64,000 nt of DNA from Tepidanaerobacter syntrophicus (GCF_001485475.2 NZ_DF977000.1:310001-374000); one strand, 5' to 3'; shown: positions 52,590 to 61,957, numbered from the stretch's first letter. The notes: generated by a model from the letters alone, not told the origin. Translations and numbers: made by a program.

Positions 52590-53327
52590 TTATTCGTACT
52601 TCAAGTTGAGTTTTTCCGCAATATCACAAAATACCTTTCCTATACTATCGTGTATCACTATCTTTGCTCTTTCGTCAAAGGGAGTCGGATCTCGGTTGAT
52701 TATGGAAAATTGTCGGCAGTAAAGTGGAAGTTCCGCTACGGGGTAAACCTCTAAGCTGCTGCCCACAACAAGCAAGAAGTCACATTTTTTGACGGCTTTT
52801 AAGGCTTCATAAAAATCTTTATTCATCGGGTCTCCAAAGAGAACAACGTCAGGTCTTACAAGGCTGCCGCATATCTCGCATCGCGGCGGATTAATACCTT
52901 CGTAGAACTGTGCTACAATATCATTGAAATCATATTTATTAGTGCAATTAATACAGTGAGCCGTCCTAAGATTGCCGTGGACCTCAAAAAGGTTTTTAGA
53001 GCCTGCTTTGTAATGAAGATTATCAATGTTTTGTGTGATTACCCCCTTAATATAGCCCTCCCTTTCCATGACGGCTATTATGCGATGAGCCGCATTTGGC
53101 TTAGCCTCGGTATATTTTGCCCATTGAGATATGTTAAATCTGAAAAATTCTTCAGGATGTGAAAGCATAAATGTCACACTTGCCATTTTAGCAGGATCGA
53201 CTTTTTCCCAAAGGCCTGTACCTTTACTTCGGTAGTCGGGGATGCCGCTTTCAGTGCTGATGCCAGCACCTGTTAAAACTATCGCATTTCTAGAGGATTT
53301 TAATAAATCCACAAGTGCATCAATCAT
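52590..53327 (-). CDS. NAD-dependent protein deacylase (sirtuin)
   Basis: A 245-residue sirtuin: NAD motif VLTGAGISTESGIPDYRSKGTGLW, catalytic TQNIDNLHYKAGSKNLFEVHGN (His in HGN), zinc ligands CINC and CEICGS, and VVGSSLEVYPVAELP. It removes acyl groups from lysines. The active-site residue set is complete. First gene of a minus-strand run with degV and the EndoIII-like gene. Confidence 0.94.
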   Translation of the reverse strand: MIDALVDLLKSSRNAIVLTGAGISTESGIPDYRSKGTGLWEKVDPAKMASVTFMLSHPEEFFRFNISQWAKYTEAKPNAAHRIIAVMEREGYIKGVITQNIDNLHYKAGSKNLFEVHGNLRTAHCINCTNKYDFNDIVAQFYEGINPPRCEICGSLVRPDVVLFGDPMNKDFYEALKAVKKCDFLLVVGSSLEVYPVAELPLYCRQFSIINRDPTPFDERAKIVIHDSIGKVFCDIAEKLNLKYE

Positions 53328-53597
53328 TTAATCGCCCCTTTGCCCCATATTCTACTATGTTATATTATAGCGAAATTTTGCTTACTTTTCTAGACGAATC
53401 TATTATTAACGGCATCTGTTTATTGTAATACAAAGAAAATATGAGAAAAACAGTGAAGATCAGGGGAGCTCGAATGCATCCAATTACAAAAAAGGAATTT
53501 TGAGGGCGAAAATAGAATATGTAAGATGAGTGCGACGTTAATTTAATTTAAATTATAAATGTTATTTAATTTCAAGAATAGAAGAGGGGTTACAAAA
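53328..53597. other. Divergent intergenic region between sirtuin and sigma-54 activator genes
   Basis: It holds AT-rich sequence including a minus-strand TATAAT near 53361 for the sirtuin direction. No riboswitch, RNA gene or repeat could be recognised. Confidence 0.4.
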
Positions 53598-55370
53598 TTG
53601 CCGTTAGAAAACCTGGAAAAGGAACTTCAAGAAATAGCTGAGGCTATAATGTCTGTTACAGGTCTTGATGTAACCATCCTTGATAGCTCGTTGAAAAGAA
53701 TAGCCGGAACTGGAAAATACCGCGAAAAGATAGGTAAATATGCCGCAAAAAATTCTGTTTTTGAAAAGTGCATAAAAACCGGCAAAGAATATGTTATTAC
53801 GGAACCGAGAACTTGCACTGAGTGCATAAACTGCAGCGACAAAAAGAACTGCCGGGAAGAGGCGGAGGTTTGTTATCCTATAGAAAGCGATGAAGGTATT
53901 GCAGGTGTAATCGGAATGATAGCCTTTAGTCCTGAACAAAAGGAAGCCTTTATTAAAAACCGGTTTAGCTATATGAACTTTGTAAGCCGCATGAGCAAAT
54001 TAATAGCCTCAAGCATTAAGGAAAAGATTTTGCATCAAGAGCTGCAGTACAAGTCTATTGAGCTTAAAACAATTATCGATTCAGTAGATGAAGGGATTAT
54101 TGCAATTGATGACAAAAGAAAAATTTTGTGCATAAACAATTGGGCATGCGATATGCTAGGCCTAAAAGCCGAAGATGTTGTAGGGAAAGATATAGATGAA
54201 ATTCTTCCCGGCAATGGCGTAACAAAGATTTTGAATACAAACAACGAGATAAAAAACCAAGAAGAAATAATAAACATAAACGGCAAAAACCAACGCTTTC
54301 TTCTTTCGGCAAAACCCATAATCTTTAATCATAAAGCCGCAGGTGTAGTTGCTAGTTTAAAAGATTTTAATAATTTACGCCGTTCGATTTTTAAAATCAG
54401 CGAGAGTCCCGAAAGTTTTACTTTTGGCAAAATACTAGGCAGTAGCCCGGCTTTTACTCTAGTAAAAGAACAAGCAAGACAGATAGCAAGCCAGGATGTA
54501 ACAGTGCTGCTTTTAGGAGAAAGCGGGACAGGAAAAGAACTTTTTGCAAGAGCAATTCATCATGAAAGTTCAAGAAGGAATGAAATATTTTTGCCCATAA
54601 ACTGTGGTGCTATTCCAGACAGTCTTATAGAAAGCGAGCTCTTCGGTTATGAAAAAGGCACTTTTACCGGTGCAAATCCAAAAGGAAAGGTAGGCAAATT
54701 TGAAAGCGCAAACGGTGGGACTGTTTTTTTAGATGAAATAGGTGATTTACCGCTTCACATGCAGGTTAAAATCCTCAGAGTCCTTCAAGAAAAAGAAATA
54801 TACAGAGTCGGGGGAATTACGCCGATAAAAGTAGATGTAAGAATAATTGCCGCTACCAACAAAGACCTGCAGGCTATGGTGCAGCGCGGCGAGTTTCGGG
54901 AAGATCTGTTTTATCGCTTAAATGTAGTTCCCATAAAAATTCCACCGCTCAGAGATAGACCTGAAGATATTTTAGAATTGGCTGAAGTTTTTTTTCAAAG
55001 ATATTCCAAGATTTACCATAAAAATCTTAAAGGCATTTCCAAAGAAGCAAAAAAAGTCTTAGTTTCATACTCATACCCGGGAAATGTTCGGGAGCTTGAA
55101 AACCTGATAGAATACGGCGTTATTTTTGAAAAGAGTGATTTTCTTCAAGGTGAAACACTCCTAAAGAAAATCAGCATAGAAAATGGCACTTATACAGCAG
55201 AAACCGGAGGACTCAAAGAAATGGTGGCAAGATATGAAAGGCAGATAATACAGGATTTAATGCACCGATACGGTGAGAGCACAGAAGCTAAGCAAAAAAT
55301 AGCCGAAAAGCTTAATATAAGCACTGCCACCTTATACCGCAAATTAAAAGAGCTGGATTTGACAAACTAA
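53598..55370 (+). CDS. Sigma-54-dependent activator with a Cys-rich sensor and a PAS domain
   Basis: A 590-residue enhancer-binding protein. The N-terminal GAF-like sensor (about 10-145) contains a cysteine cluster spaced C-x2-C-x2-C-x5-C-x6-C. A PAS domain (about 155-265) precedes the AAA+ domain (about 285-505; Walker A GESGTGKELFARAIH, the sigma-54-contacting loop ELFGYEKGTFTGAN, Walker B GGTVFLDEIGDLP). A Fis-type helix-turn-helix ends the protein (AEKLNISTATLYRKLKEL). TTG 53598 follows GAGGGGT; the ATG at 53559 is less supported. It precedes a sigma-54 promoter and cysteine degradation genes, its obvious targets. Confidence 0.9.
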   Translation: MPLENLEKELQEIAEAIMSVTGLDVTILDSSLKRIAGTGKYREKIGKYAAKNSVFEKCIKTGKEYVITEPRTCTECINCSDKKNCREEAEVCYPIESDEGIAGVIGMIAFSPEQKEAFIKNRFSYMNFVSRMSKLIASSIKEKILHQELQYKSIELKTIIDSVDEGIIAIDDKRKILCINNWACDMLGLKAEDVVGKDIDEILPGNGVTKILNTNNEIKNQEEIININGKNQRFLLSAKPIIFNHKAAGVVASLKDFNNLRRSIFKISESPESFTFGKILGSSPAFTLVKEQARQIASQDVTVLLLGESGTGKELFARAIHHESSRRNEIFLPINCGAIPDSLIESELFGYEKGTFTGANPKGKVGKFESANGGTVFLDEIGDLPLHMQVKILRVLQEKEIYRVGGITPIKVDVRIIAATNKDLQAMVQRGEFREDLFYRLNVVPIKIPPLRDRPEDILELAEVFFQRYSKIYHKNLKGISKEAKKVLVSYSYPGNVRELENLIEYGVIFEKSDFLQGETLLKKISIENGTYTAETGGLKEMVARYERQIIQDLMHRYGESTEAKQKIAEKLNISTATLYRKLKELDLTN

Positions 55371-55422
55371 TAAACAATTTAATAAACAAGGTCTGTATAA
55401 ACGGCTTGTTTAGACATCATTC

Positions 55423-55482
55423 AAGAAGAATTTCTGCGGTGAAATCAGCTTCGATTTCCCTGCGGGAATTCTTCTTTTCTGT
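55423..55482 (+). terminator. Terminator of the sigma-54 activator gene
   Basis: A long imperfect stem: AAGAAGAATT (from 55423) pairs with AATTCTTCTT (to 55477), with inner pairs GAAATC/GATTTC, followed by TTCTG. Confidence 0.7.
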
Positions 55483-55580
55483 ATACTGCAAACTAGAAAA
55501 TACAATAAATTTTTAGCTTATGCAAAAACCATTTTATTTATGGGCAAAATTACTGAAAAATACAAATAACCTGTCTTAAA

Positions 55581-55675
55581 TTCTCATAAATGATAAATAA
55601 GCTATCAAATTTGAGAAATAACATATTAAGAGAGGGTGTAGATACTTTAGGTAATTATCCTTTCTCATTTTTGAT
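55581..55675. promoter_or_regulatory. Three upstream activator sites for the sigma-54 regulator
   Basis: Three copies of the near-palindrome TTCTCAnnnnTGATAA occur: plus strand 55581-55594 (TTCTCATAAATGAT), minus strand 55617-55604 (TTCTCAAATTTGAT) and plus strand 55662-55675 (TTCTCATTTTTGAT). They lie 110-205 bases upstream of the -24 element, the normal enhancer distance. Confidence 0.7.
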
Positions 55676-55785
55676 AAAAATAAATTTATTTTTTAATATT
55701 ATCTGAAATTAATTATTGCCAAGACTACCTACAAACGTTGACTTCGTGCACTTTCCGGACATACAAGATAATTAAATCTGATGGA

Positions 55786-55801
55786 TGGCACACAATTTGC
55801 A
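55786..55801 (+). promoter_or_regulatory. Sigma-54 (-24/-12) promoter
   Basis: TGGCAC, five bases, then TTGCA: an exact match to the sigma-54 consensus, with GG and GC 12 bases apart. It lies about 93 bases before the cysteine desulfidase start. Confidence 0.9.
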
Positions 55802-55893
55802 TTAGCATATCTGTAAAGAAGGGCTTGCAAAGCATATTAAGCAAGCTTAACGTGCAAAATAGTTGATTATACATTCAAAAAAGGTGGGGTAAT

Positions 55894-57168
55894 ATGGCAA
55901 TAATGACCAATTCACTTTTATTTGACATATTAAAAGATCAAGTAACTCCCGCATTGGGATGCACAGAACCTATAGCGGTAGCCTTGGCCGTAGCTAAAGC
56001 TAAGGAAACTCTGGGCAGCTTGCCGGAAAGGTTAGAAATTAAGGTTGATAGAAACATTTTTAAAAACGCCCTTGCTGTTGGCATACCCAAAACAAAAGAA
56101 AAGGGACTTTATATGGCTGCGGCACTGGCCCTTATAGCGGGCAAGTCAAAGTATAAGCTGGAGGTATTAAAGGATATAACCGAAGAAGACATACTTGAGG
56201 CCGGTAAGATTGTAGACAGCAATATCATCCACGTAGATATTGCCAAAGAAAAAACCGGACTATATGTAGAAGTTACAGCAATTTCCGGTAAAGAAGAGAG
56301 CAAGGTTATAATAAAAGATAAACATGATAATATTGTGTTAGTGGAGAAAAACGGGGAAGTAATATTTAACCAAGAAGCAAAAAATACAGACAAATTTTCC
56401 TTAAAAGAAAGTATTAAAGGAATGAAAATAAGGGATTTAGTAGAGTTTGCAACACAGGTGGAAGTAAGCAGCCTAGAGCTGGTAGATGAAGGCATCAAAA
56501 TGAATAAAAAAATGGCTGAAGCCGGCATGGATAGTAAATATGGCAGGGCTTTAAGCGGTGGGACTTTGATTGATGAAATGAACTATAGAGAATATGCAAA
56601 GTATTTGACAGCTGTAGCAAGCTATGCGCGCATGTCGGGATATCCTCTTCCGGTTATGAGCTGCGCGGGCAGCGGAAATCACGGGCTTACTGCTATACTG
56701 CCGGTAGTGGCTGTAGGAGAAAAGAAAGGTATAAGTTATGATAAAATAGTAAGAGCGGTTACTCTAAGCCTACTGGTTACCATATATGTGAAAAGTTACA
56801 CAGGCACACTTTCCCCTGTTTGCGGGTGCGGAGTAGCTGCAGGCGTGGGTGCCGGTGCAGGCGTTACCTATATGCTGGGGGGAAATCTTGAACAAATCGA
56901 AGGTTCCATCAAAAATATGATAGGCACTATGGCGGGGATTATCTGCGATGGAGGTAAACCCGGCTGTGCTTTTAAACTTGCTATTTCTGTAGATGCTGCG
57001 CTAGAATCGGCTTTGATGGCGTTAAACGGCGTTGTAATATCCCCTGATGATGGAATAGTAGACGAAACAGCGGAAAAAACCATACAAAATCTTGGCAAGG
57101 TATCAACTGATGGTATGATAAATACCGATGAGACAATTTTGGAGGTGATGCTGGGAAAATGTAGATGA
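55894..57168 (+). CDS. L-cysteine desulfidase / UPF0597 family Fe-S lyase
   Basis: A 424-residue protein of the L-cysteine desulfidase (CdsB, YhaM/CyuA) family, which splits L-cysteine into pyruvate, ammonia and sulfide using a [4Fe-4S] cluster. Family segments: the nucleophile-site loop QVTPALGCTEPIAVALA, MSCAGSGNHGLTAILP, SPVCGCGVAAGVGAGAGVTYMLGG and ICDGGKPGCAFKLA, whose cysteines are the cluster ligands. ATG 55894 follows AGGTGGGG. It is the first gene behind the sigma-54 promoter; serine or threonine activity is possible. Confidence 0.9.
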   Translation: MAIMTNSLLFDILKDQVTPALGCTEPIAVALAVAKAKETLGSLPERLEIKVDRNIFKNALAVGIPKTKEKGLYMAAALALIAGKSKYKLEVLKDITEEDILEAGKIVDSNIIHVDIAKEKTGLYVEVTAISGKEESKVIIKDKHDNIVLVEKNGEVIFNQEAKNTDKFSLKESIKGMKIRDLVEFATQVEVSSLELVDEGIKMNKKMAEAGMDSKYGRALSGGTLIDEMNYREYAKYLTAVASYARMSGYPLPVMSCAGSGNHGLTAILPVVAVGEKKGISYDKIVRAVTLSLLVTIYVKSYTGTLSPVCGCGVAAGVGAGAGVTYMLGGNLEQIEGSIKNMIGTMAGIICDGGKPGCAFKLAISVDAALESALMALNGVVISPDDGIVDETAEKTIQNLGKVSTDGMINTDETILEVMLGKCR

Positions 57169-57246
57169 GTTCAGTTTTACTAATGGATAAAGTCTCGTCC
57201 GTTAGTTCCCATGATAAAATGATTATAAATCAGGAGGTGTTTTTAA

Positions 57247-58494
57247 TTGGCAAAAAATAAAGGCGGCAGCAGTTTAATAGTCAAACTGTTGGTAAGTATT
57301 GTAATCGGTATTATAATTGGTCTTGTAGTTCCAAAAAGCGTAATGGTGGCTATATCGACTATTAAATACTTTTTAGGGCAAATAATATTTTTTACAATTC
57401 CACTTATCATTCTTGGATTTATAGCGCCTGCAATAGCTGAACTAAAATCTAATGCAAGCCGGCTAATGACCATTACTATTTTATTGGCGTATCTATCATC
57501 GGTAGGAGCTGCAGCATTTGCTATGATCTCGGGATATGCGATAATACCACATCTTTCAATAGCGGCGAATTTAGGTAATTTGAGAGAAGTACCTAATCCC
57601 TTAATTGAACTTAGTATACCTCAGATATTCAGCGTTATGAGCGCTCTAGTGCTAGCATTGATGGTAGGTCTTGCAGCCGCAAACACTAAAGCTGAAACTG
57701 CAAAGAAATTATTGCAAGAATTTCAAAAAATGGTCTTATACATCGTTCAAAGTATAATAATCCCCATACTGCCAGTCTTTATAGCATCGACATTTGCAGG
57801 TCTTGCCTATGAGGGAAGCATAACTAAACAACTTCCGGTCTTTTTACAAATAATAGTTCTGGTTATTTTAGGACATTGGATATGGCTTGCAGTTCTCTAT
57901 TCATTAGGAGGAGTTATTTCAGGGATAAATCCTTTAAATGTTTTAAAACATTATGGCCCAGCTTATATGACGGCAGTAGGCACCATGTCAAGCGCCGCAA
58001 CACTGCCGATAGCATTGGAGTGTATCCATAAAAATAATGAGATACCTCGGCATATTCAAGATTTTGTAATACCGCTTTGCAATACTGTTCACCTTTGCGG
58101 TTCCGTGCTTACAGAAACATTTTTTGTAATGGCCGTTTCTAAAATACTCTATGGCACGATGCCGCCGCTTACACAGATGATAACATTCATCTTTCTTTTA
58201 GGACTTTTTGGTGTTGCTGCGCCGGGAGTGCCGGGCGGAACAGTTATGGCATCTTTAGGTCTTATTACCAGCGTGTTAGGATTTGATCAGGCAGGAGTTG
58301 CTATGGTGCTTTCTATTTTCGCACTTCAGGACAGCTTCGGCACTGCGTGCAATGTCACAGGAGATGGTGCAATAGCTCTTATGGTAACAGGAATTGCGCA
58401 AAGATTCATGAAGGAAGAAATGGAATACGAAAAACCTGGTACAGATAAAACGAAAGAAGGTTTAAAAAGAGGAGAAAAAGCTTACGAAAGTTAG
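57247..58494 (+). CDS. DAACS-family amino acid:cation symporter
   Basis: A 415-residue secondary transporter with about eight helices and two re-entrant loops. Family marks are the SSAATLPIALECI serine-rich loop, the helix ending FVIPLCNTVHLCGSV (Asn-x-His for NMDGT-like motif) and VPGGTVMASLGLITSVLGFD. Being cotranscribed with cysteine desulfidase, it probably imports cysteine or serine. TTG 57247 follows AGGAGGTG. The acidic-substrate Arg of glutamate carriers cannot be placed with confidence. Confidence 0.87.
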   Translation: MAKNKGGSSLIVKLLVSIVIGIIIGLVVPKSVMVAISTIKYFLGQIIFFTIPLIILGFIAPAIAELKSNASRLMTITILLAYLSSVGAAAFAMISGYAIIPHLSIAANLGNLREVPNPLIELSIPQIFSVMSALVLALMVGLAAANTKAETAKKLLQEFQKMVLYIVQSIIIPILPVFIASTFAGLAYEGSITKQLPVFLQIIVLVILGHWIWLAVLYSLGGVISGINPLNVLKHYGPAYMTAVGTMSSAATLPIALECIHKNNEIPRHIQDFVIPLCNTVHLCGSVLTETFFVMAVSKILYGTMPPLTQMITFIFLLGLFGVAAPGVPGGTVMASLGLITSVLGFDQAGVAMVLSIFALQDSFGTACNVTGDGAIALMVTGIAQRFMKEEMEYEKPGTDKTKEGLKRGEKAYES

Positions 58495-58510
58495 CTGAAT
58501 TAACCAAGTT

Positions 58511-58555
58511 AAGCCAAGGCCCATTAACTATGAGATGGGACCTTGGCTTTTTAAG
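58511..58555 (+). terminator. Terminator of the cysteine operon
   Basis: AAGCCAAGGCCCAT pairs with ATGGGACCTTGGCTT (one bulge), followed by TTTAAGT. Confidence 0.85.
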
Positions 58556-58708
58556 TATTATAATTAATCTTTATTAATATCTGTAAAAAATATATAATTA
58601 AAAAAGGATAGAGACAGAAATCTAAGGTTCTTAAGAGTTTTAAGATAGTAATTAAGGATATTGGTTTGTGTAATATCAAATTATTCAAATATCTTAAGGA
58701 GGCAAATT

Positions 58709-59623
58709 ATGTATAAACCTATTGGCTCTTGGGTGGCTATACCCACACCCTTTAACGAATCAGGAACTATTGACTGGAAAGGTTTTGAGATTCTTATCGA
58801 CCATCAAGCAGCACATGGTACATCAACTTTGCTTGTAATGGGTTCTGCGGGAGAAGTTACTTTATTGTCAGCGGAAGAGCGAAAAGAAATCGTAAGGCGC
58901 ATATCAAAATATGCCAAAGGAAAGATACCGGTATTCTTCGGAGCCGCATTTCCTACTACTGAGGAAACCATCAAATTTAGTCAGTATGCGGAAGGAGAGG
59001 GTGCCGATGGGTTAGTTTATACTGCGCCCCCTTATTTGCTGCCGCCTCAGTCGGCACTGGCAGACCATTTAGTAGCTTGTGCAAAATCCGTATCTATTCC
59101 GGTCGCTGTCTACAATAATCCCAGCCGGGTAGGGGTTTTTATTGAACCTGATACTATAGGACGTTTGGCTGAGGAATGTCCTAATTTTGTAGCAGACAAA
59201 GAGGCCATGGGAAGTGTTCAGCATTTAGTAGAAGTAAAAAGGAGAGTGGGAGAAAAAGTCCACATACTCTGCTGCGACTATCCGAAATATTCCATTTTAC
59301 TGCCTACTCTTGCCATTGGCGGCCATGGAGCAGCAAATATCGGAGGGAATATAATACCTGAGGAGATGGCTGCAATTGCAAGACCTTGGGACAGCATAGA
59401 AAAAGTTGAGGAAAGCCGCAAACTTTATTTTAAGTATTACCCGCTTCTTGAAGCACTCTACTGGTTTTCAAATCCGATTGTAATAAAAGCAGCCTTAAAC
59501 ATTCTCGGACTTCCGGGAGGCATGCTGCGCAGACCTTACCAAGATCTTAGAGGAGAAAAGCTGGAAGACTTAAGAAAGCTGATGGATGAGATGGGCGTTA
59601 TCGAAAAATATGGACAAAAATAA
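58709..59623 (+). CDS. DapA-like (dihydrodipicolinate synthase family) aldolase
   Basis: A 304-residue class I aldolase-fold protein. The Schiff-base Lys is in NFVADKEAMGS, the conserved Tyr in VYNNPSRVG, and the substrate loop GSAGEVTLLS replaces the GTTGE of dihydrodipicolinate synthase. The C terminus (NPIVIKAALNILGLPGGMLRRPY) is DapA-like. The GSAGE change and the absence of lysine genes suggest another keto-acid substrate, for example a pyruvate-dependent lyase. ATG 58709 follows AAGGAGG; the earlier reading to 58661 is rejected. Followed 32 bases later by a flavoprotein gene. Confidence 0.85.
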   Translation: MYKPIGSWVAIPTPFNESGTIDWKGFEILIDHQAAHGTSTLLVMGSAGEVTLLSAEERKEIVRRISKYAKGKIPVFFGAAFPTTEETIKFSQYAEGEGADGLVYTAPPYLLPPQSALADHLVACAKSVSIPVAVYNNPSRVGVFIEPDTIGRLAEECPNFVADKEAMGSVQHLVEVKRRVGEKVHILCCDYPKYSILLPTLAIGGHGAANIGGNIIPEEMAAIARPWDSIEKVEESRKLYFKYYPLLEALYWFSNPIVIKAALNILGLPGGMLRRPYQDLRGEKLEDLRKLMDEMGVIEKYGQK

Positions 59624-59655
59624 AGCTAAAGATTATAGAGGAGGGAAGTTTTTTC

Positions 59656-61020
59656 ATGGATAAAAATTTGGTGGTAATCGGAGGAACTGCGGCGGGAATG
59701 AGCGCTGCAGCGCAAGCCCGTCGGGGCGACCCATCGCTTCCCATAATTGTCTTTGAGCGCACAGGTTATATAACTTACGGATCTTGCGGTCTGCCTTATT
59801 ATATCGGAAATGTCATAAAAGATGTTAACAAACTTATAACTTATACCCCTGAATACATGAAAAAACAAAGAAATATCGATGTTTATATATTGCATGAAGT
59901 TGTAGGCATAAATACCCAAGAAAAGTACGTGAAGGTTAAAAACCTTAAAAGCGGTGAGACGTTTAATCAGCCCTACGGTCAGTTGGTAATAGCCACCGGC
60001 GCAGTTTCAGTTGTCCCTAAAATACCGGGTATTGATAATAATGGCATATTCACATTAAGAAATATTGAAGATGGAATTAAAATTAAAGAATTTTTATCAT
60101 CGAAAAATGTGAAACACGCTGCAATTTTAGGGGCAGGCTTCATAGGGCTTGAATTAGCAGAAGCTCTTAGAAATTGGGGCATAGATGTAAATATTTTTGA
60201 AATGCTTCCAAGAATTCTTCCCCAAATCGATGAAGAACTTAGCGCTCTTATTGAAGCAGAGCTGGAAAAAAATTCAGTAAAATTATATAAGAACACAAAA
60301 GTTGTTGAGTTTAAACCTGCCGAAAAAGGCGGCTTGAAGATAATTACTGAGGGCAATAATATTTTTGATGCAGATATGGTAATTGCCGCAGTAGGAGTTA
60401 AGCCGAATACACTTCTTGCACAAAATGCAAAGATACAGACGGGGACTTTAGGCGGTATAGCAGTAGACAAATATATGCGCACAAGCTGTCCTGATATATG
60501 GGCTGCCGGAGATTGCACGGAAACTTACAATCGTATTACAAAAAAGCCCGTATATGTTCCTCTAGGAACTACAGCTAACAAGCAGGGCAAGATTGCAGGG
60601 GAAAATGCAGCAGGGGGCAGCGTTATCTTTCCGGGCATTATCGGAACTCAAGTAACTAAGATTTTCAATACATATACAGCAACTACAGGCCTTAATGAAA
60701 TATCAGCAAAAGATGCAGGAATGCTTCCAATTTCTGCGAAGATAAAACATGTAGATAAAGCAGGCTACTATCCCGGCTCCAAATCCATACATGTAAAGAT
60801 CATCATTGACAAAAATACGGCTAAAGTCATTGGAGCCCAGATGGCGGGGAGCGAGGGAGTTGGAAAGCGTATTGACATTTTTGCCACTGCCATTACTGCA
60901 GGTATGACGGTCTACGAATTAAATGAACTGGATCTTGCTTATGCACCACCGGTATCGCCGGTTTATGATCCTGTGCTTATCGCTGCATCTAGCGGAATAA
61001 AGGCATTAGAAAAGACATAA
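59656..61020 (+). CDS. CoA-disulfide reductase / NADH oxidase-like flavoprotein
   Basis: A 454-residue pyridine nucleotide-disulfide oxidoreductase: FAD motif VVIGGTAAGMSAAAQARR, single redox cysteine in GYITYGSCGLPYYIG (Cys43 region), NAD motif AAILGAGFIGLELAEALRNW, the DMVIAAVGVKPN strand, CPDIWAAGDCTETY and the C-terminal dimerisation domain. The single SxxxC pattern is that of CoA-disulfide reductases, persulfide reductases and NADH oxidases, which this length does not separate. ATG 59656 follows GAGGAGGG. Confidence 0.88.
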   Translation: MDKNLVVIGGTAAGMSAAAQARRGDPSLPIIVFERTGYITYGSCGLPYYIGNVIKDVNKLITYTPEYMKKQRNIDVYILHEVVGINTQEKYVKVKNLKSGETFNQPYGQLVIATGAVSVVPKIPGIDNNGIFTLRNIEDGIKIKEFLSSKNVKHAAILGAGFIGLELAEALRNWGIDVNIFEMLPRILPQIDEELSALIEAELEKNSVKLYKNTKVVEFKPAEKGGLKIITEGNNIFDADMVIAAVGVKPNTLLAQNAKIQTGTLGGIAVDKYMRTSCPDIWAAGDCTETYNRITKKPVYVPLGTTANKQGKIAGENAAGGSVIFPGIIGTQVTKIFNTYTATTGLNEISAKDAGMLPISAKIKHVDKAGYYPGSKSIHVKIIIDKNTAKVIGAQMAGSEGVGKRIDIFATAITAGMTVYELNELDLAYAPPVSPVYDPVLIAASSGIKALEKT

Positions 61021-61027
61021 ACGAAAA

Positions 61028-61072
61028 TATTAAACCCCTTCATTAATAAATAATTTGGAGGGGTTTAATATT
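61028..61072 (+). terminator. Terminator after the flavoprotein gene
   Basis: TATTAAACCCC (61028-61038) pairs with GGGGTTTAATA (61060-61070). It separates the DapA-like pair from the GntR operon. Confidence 0.65.
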
Positions 61073-61181
61073 GTGCGCACCCGTGGATTTTAAGCTATCC
61101 GATTTTTAAATAAAATATTAAAATAAAAAATTCACAAAGAAGGAATATTAAAATATTTGTCGAATATTTAATATACAATAG

Positions 61182-61195
61182 GTGGTATATACCAC
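61182..61195. promoter_or_regulatory. Operator of the GntR-type regulator
   Basis: GTGGTATATACCAC is a perfect 14-base palindrome 27 bases before the GntR start codon, with a TACAAT (-10-like) element at 61174-61179 just upstream. The GGTATATACC core resembles HutC/FrlR-type GntR sites, so autorepression is likely. Confidence 0.7.
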
Positions 61196-61222
61196 GAACC
61201 ACTAAAAAAGAAAGTGATTAAA

Positions 61223-61957
61223 TTGAGATCTAAAGAACAGCTACCTCCAATTTACGATCAAATCAAAAGATTGCTGGAAGAAAAAATTGAAAATGGCGAA
61301 TACCTTCCCGGCTCTAAACTGCCTTCGGAAAGAGAGCTTAGCGAGCAATACAAGATAAGCCGAATGACTGCCAGAAATGCTCTAACTTCGCTGGTAAACG
61401 AAGGCAGGGCTTACAGAAAACAGGGGAAAGGCACATATGTTGCAAAGCCGAAGATAAAAAGAGATTTACTGCATTTGACAGGCTTTTCCAAAATGCTTAA
61501 AGAAAGAGGCATAGAGCCAAGCAATTATACACTTGGAGCAGAAATCTTTGAAGCAGATAAAATAATTTCAGAAAAATTTAATATTTCAATTGGAGAAGAA
61601 GTATATAAAATAACAAGGCTGCGCCGAGGAAATCAGCAAAATTTTGCTCTTGAGTATTCTTATCTGCCGGTAAAGCTTTTTCCGGGCCTTTTGGACTATG
61701 ATCTGGAAAAAGATTCCTTATATAGAATCATAGAAGAAGAGTATGGATTTAAACTAAAATTCGCAAAACAATGGATAAAACTTGCAAAAGCCAACGAATA
61801 CGAGGCAAAAGTCCTGGAGATAAATCCGGATACCCCTATACTGATTTTAGAATCAATAACCTATACCAAACATGATATGCCTGTTGAAATGACATATTCT
61901 CTTACAAGAGGCGATCTGTGCGAATTTTATACTGAGCTTTGGAGCGATTTGTCATAA
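61223..61957 (+). CDS. frlR: GntR/HutC family regulator with UTRA domain (FrlR-like)
   Basis: A 244-residue GntR regulator: winged helix (PPIYDQIKRLLEEKIENGEYLPGSKLPSERELSEQYKISRMTARNALTSLVNEGRAYRKQGKGTYV) and a UTRA effector domain (from about 95; LRRGNQQNFALEYSYLPVKLFPGL). UTRA proteins bind sugar phosphates or amino acid derivatives. TTG 61223 sits after AAAGAAAGTGAT, a good match to the anti-Shine-Dalgarno sequence; GTG 61214 lies inside it. It heads an operon with an FrlD-like kinase, hence FrlR-like. Confidence 0.85.
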   Translation: MRSKEQLPPIYDQIKRLLEEKIENGEYLPGSKLPSERELSEQYKISRMTARNALTSLVNEGRAYRKQGKGTYVAKPKIKRDLLHLTGFSKMLKERGIEPSNYTLGAEIFEADKIISEKFNISIGEEVYKITRLRRGNQQNFALEYSYLPVKLFPGLLDYDLEKDSLYRIIEEEYGFKLKFAKQWIKLAKANEYEAKVLEINPDTPILILESITYTKHDMPVEMTYSLTRGDLCEFYTELWSDLS

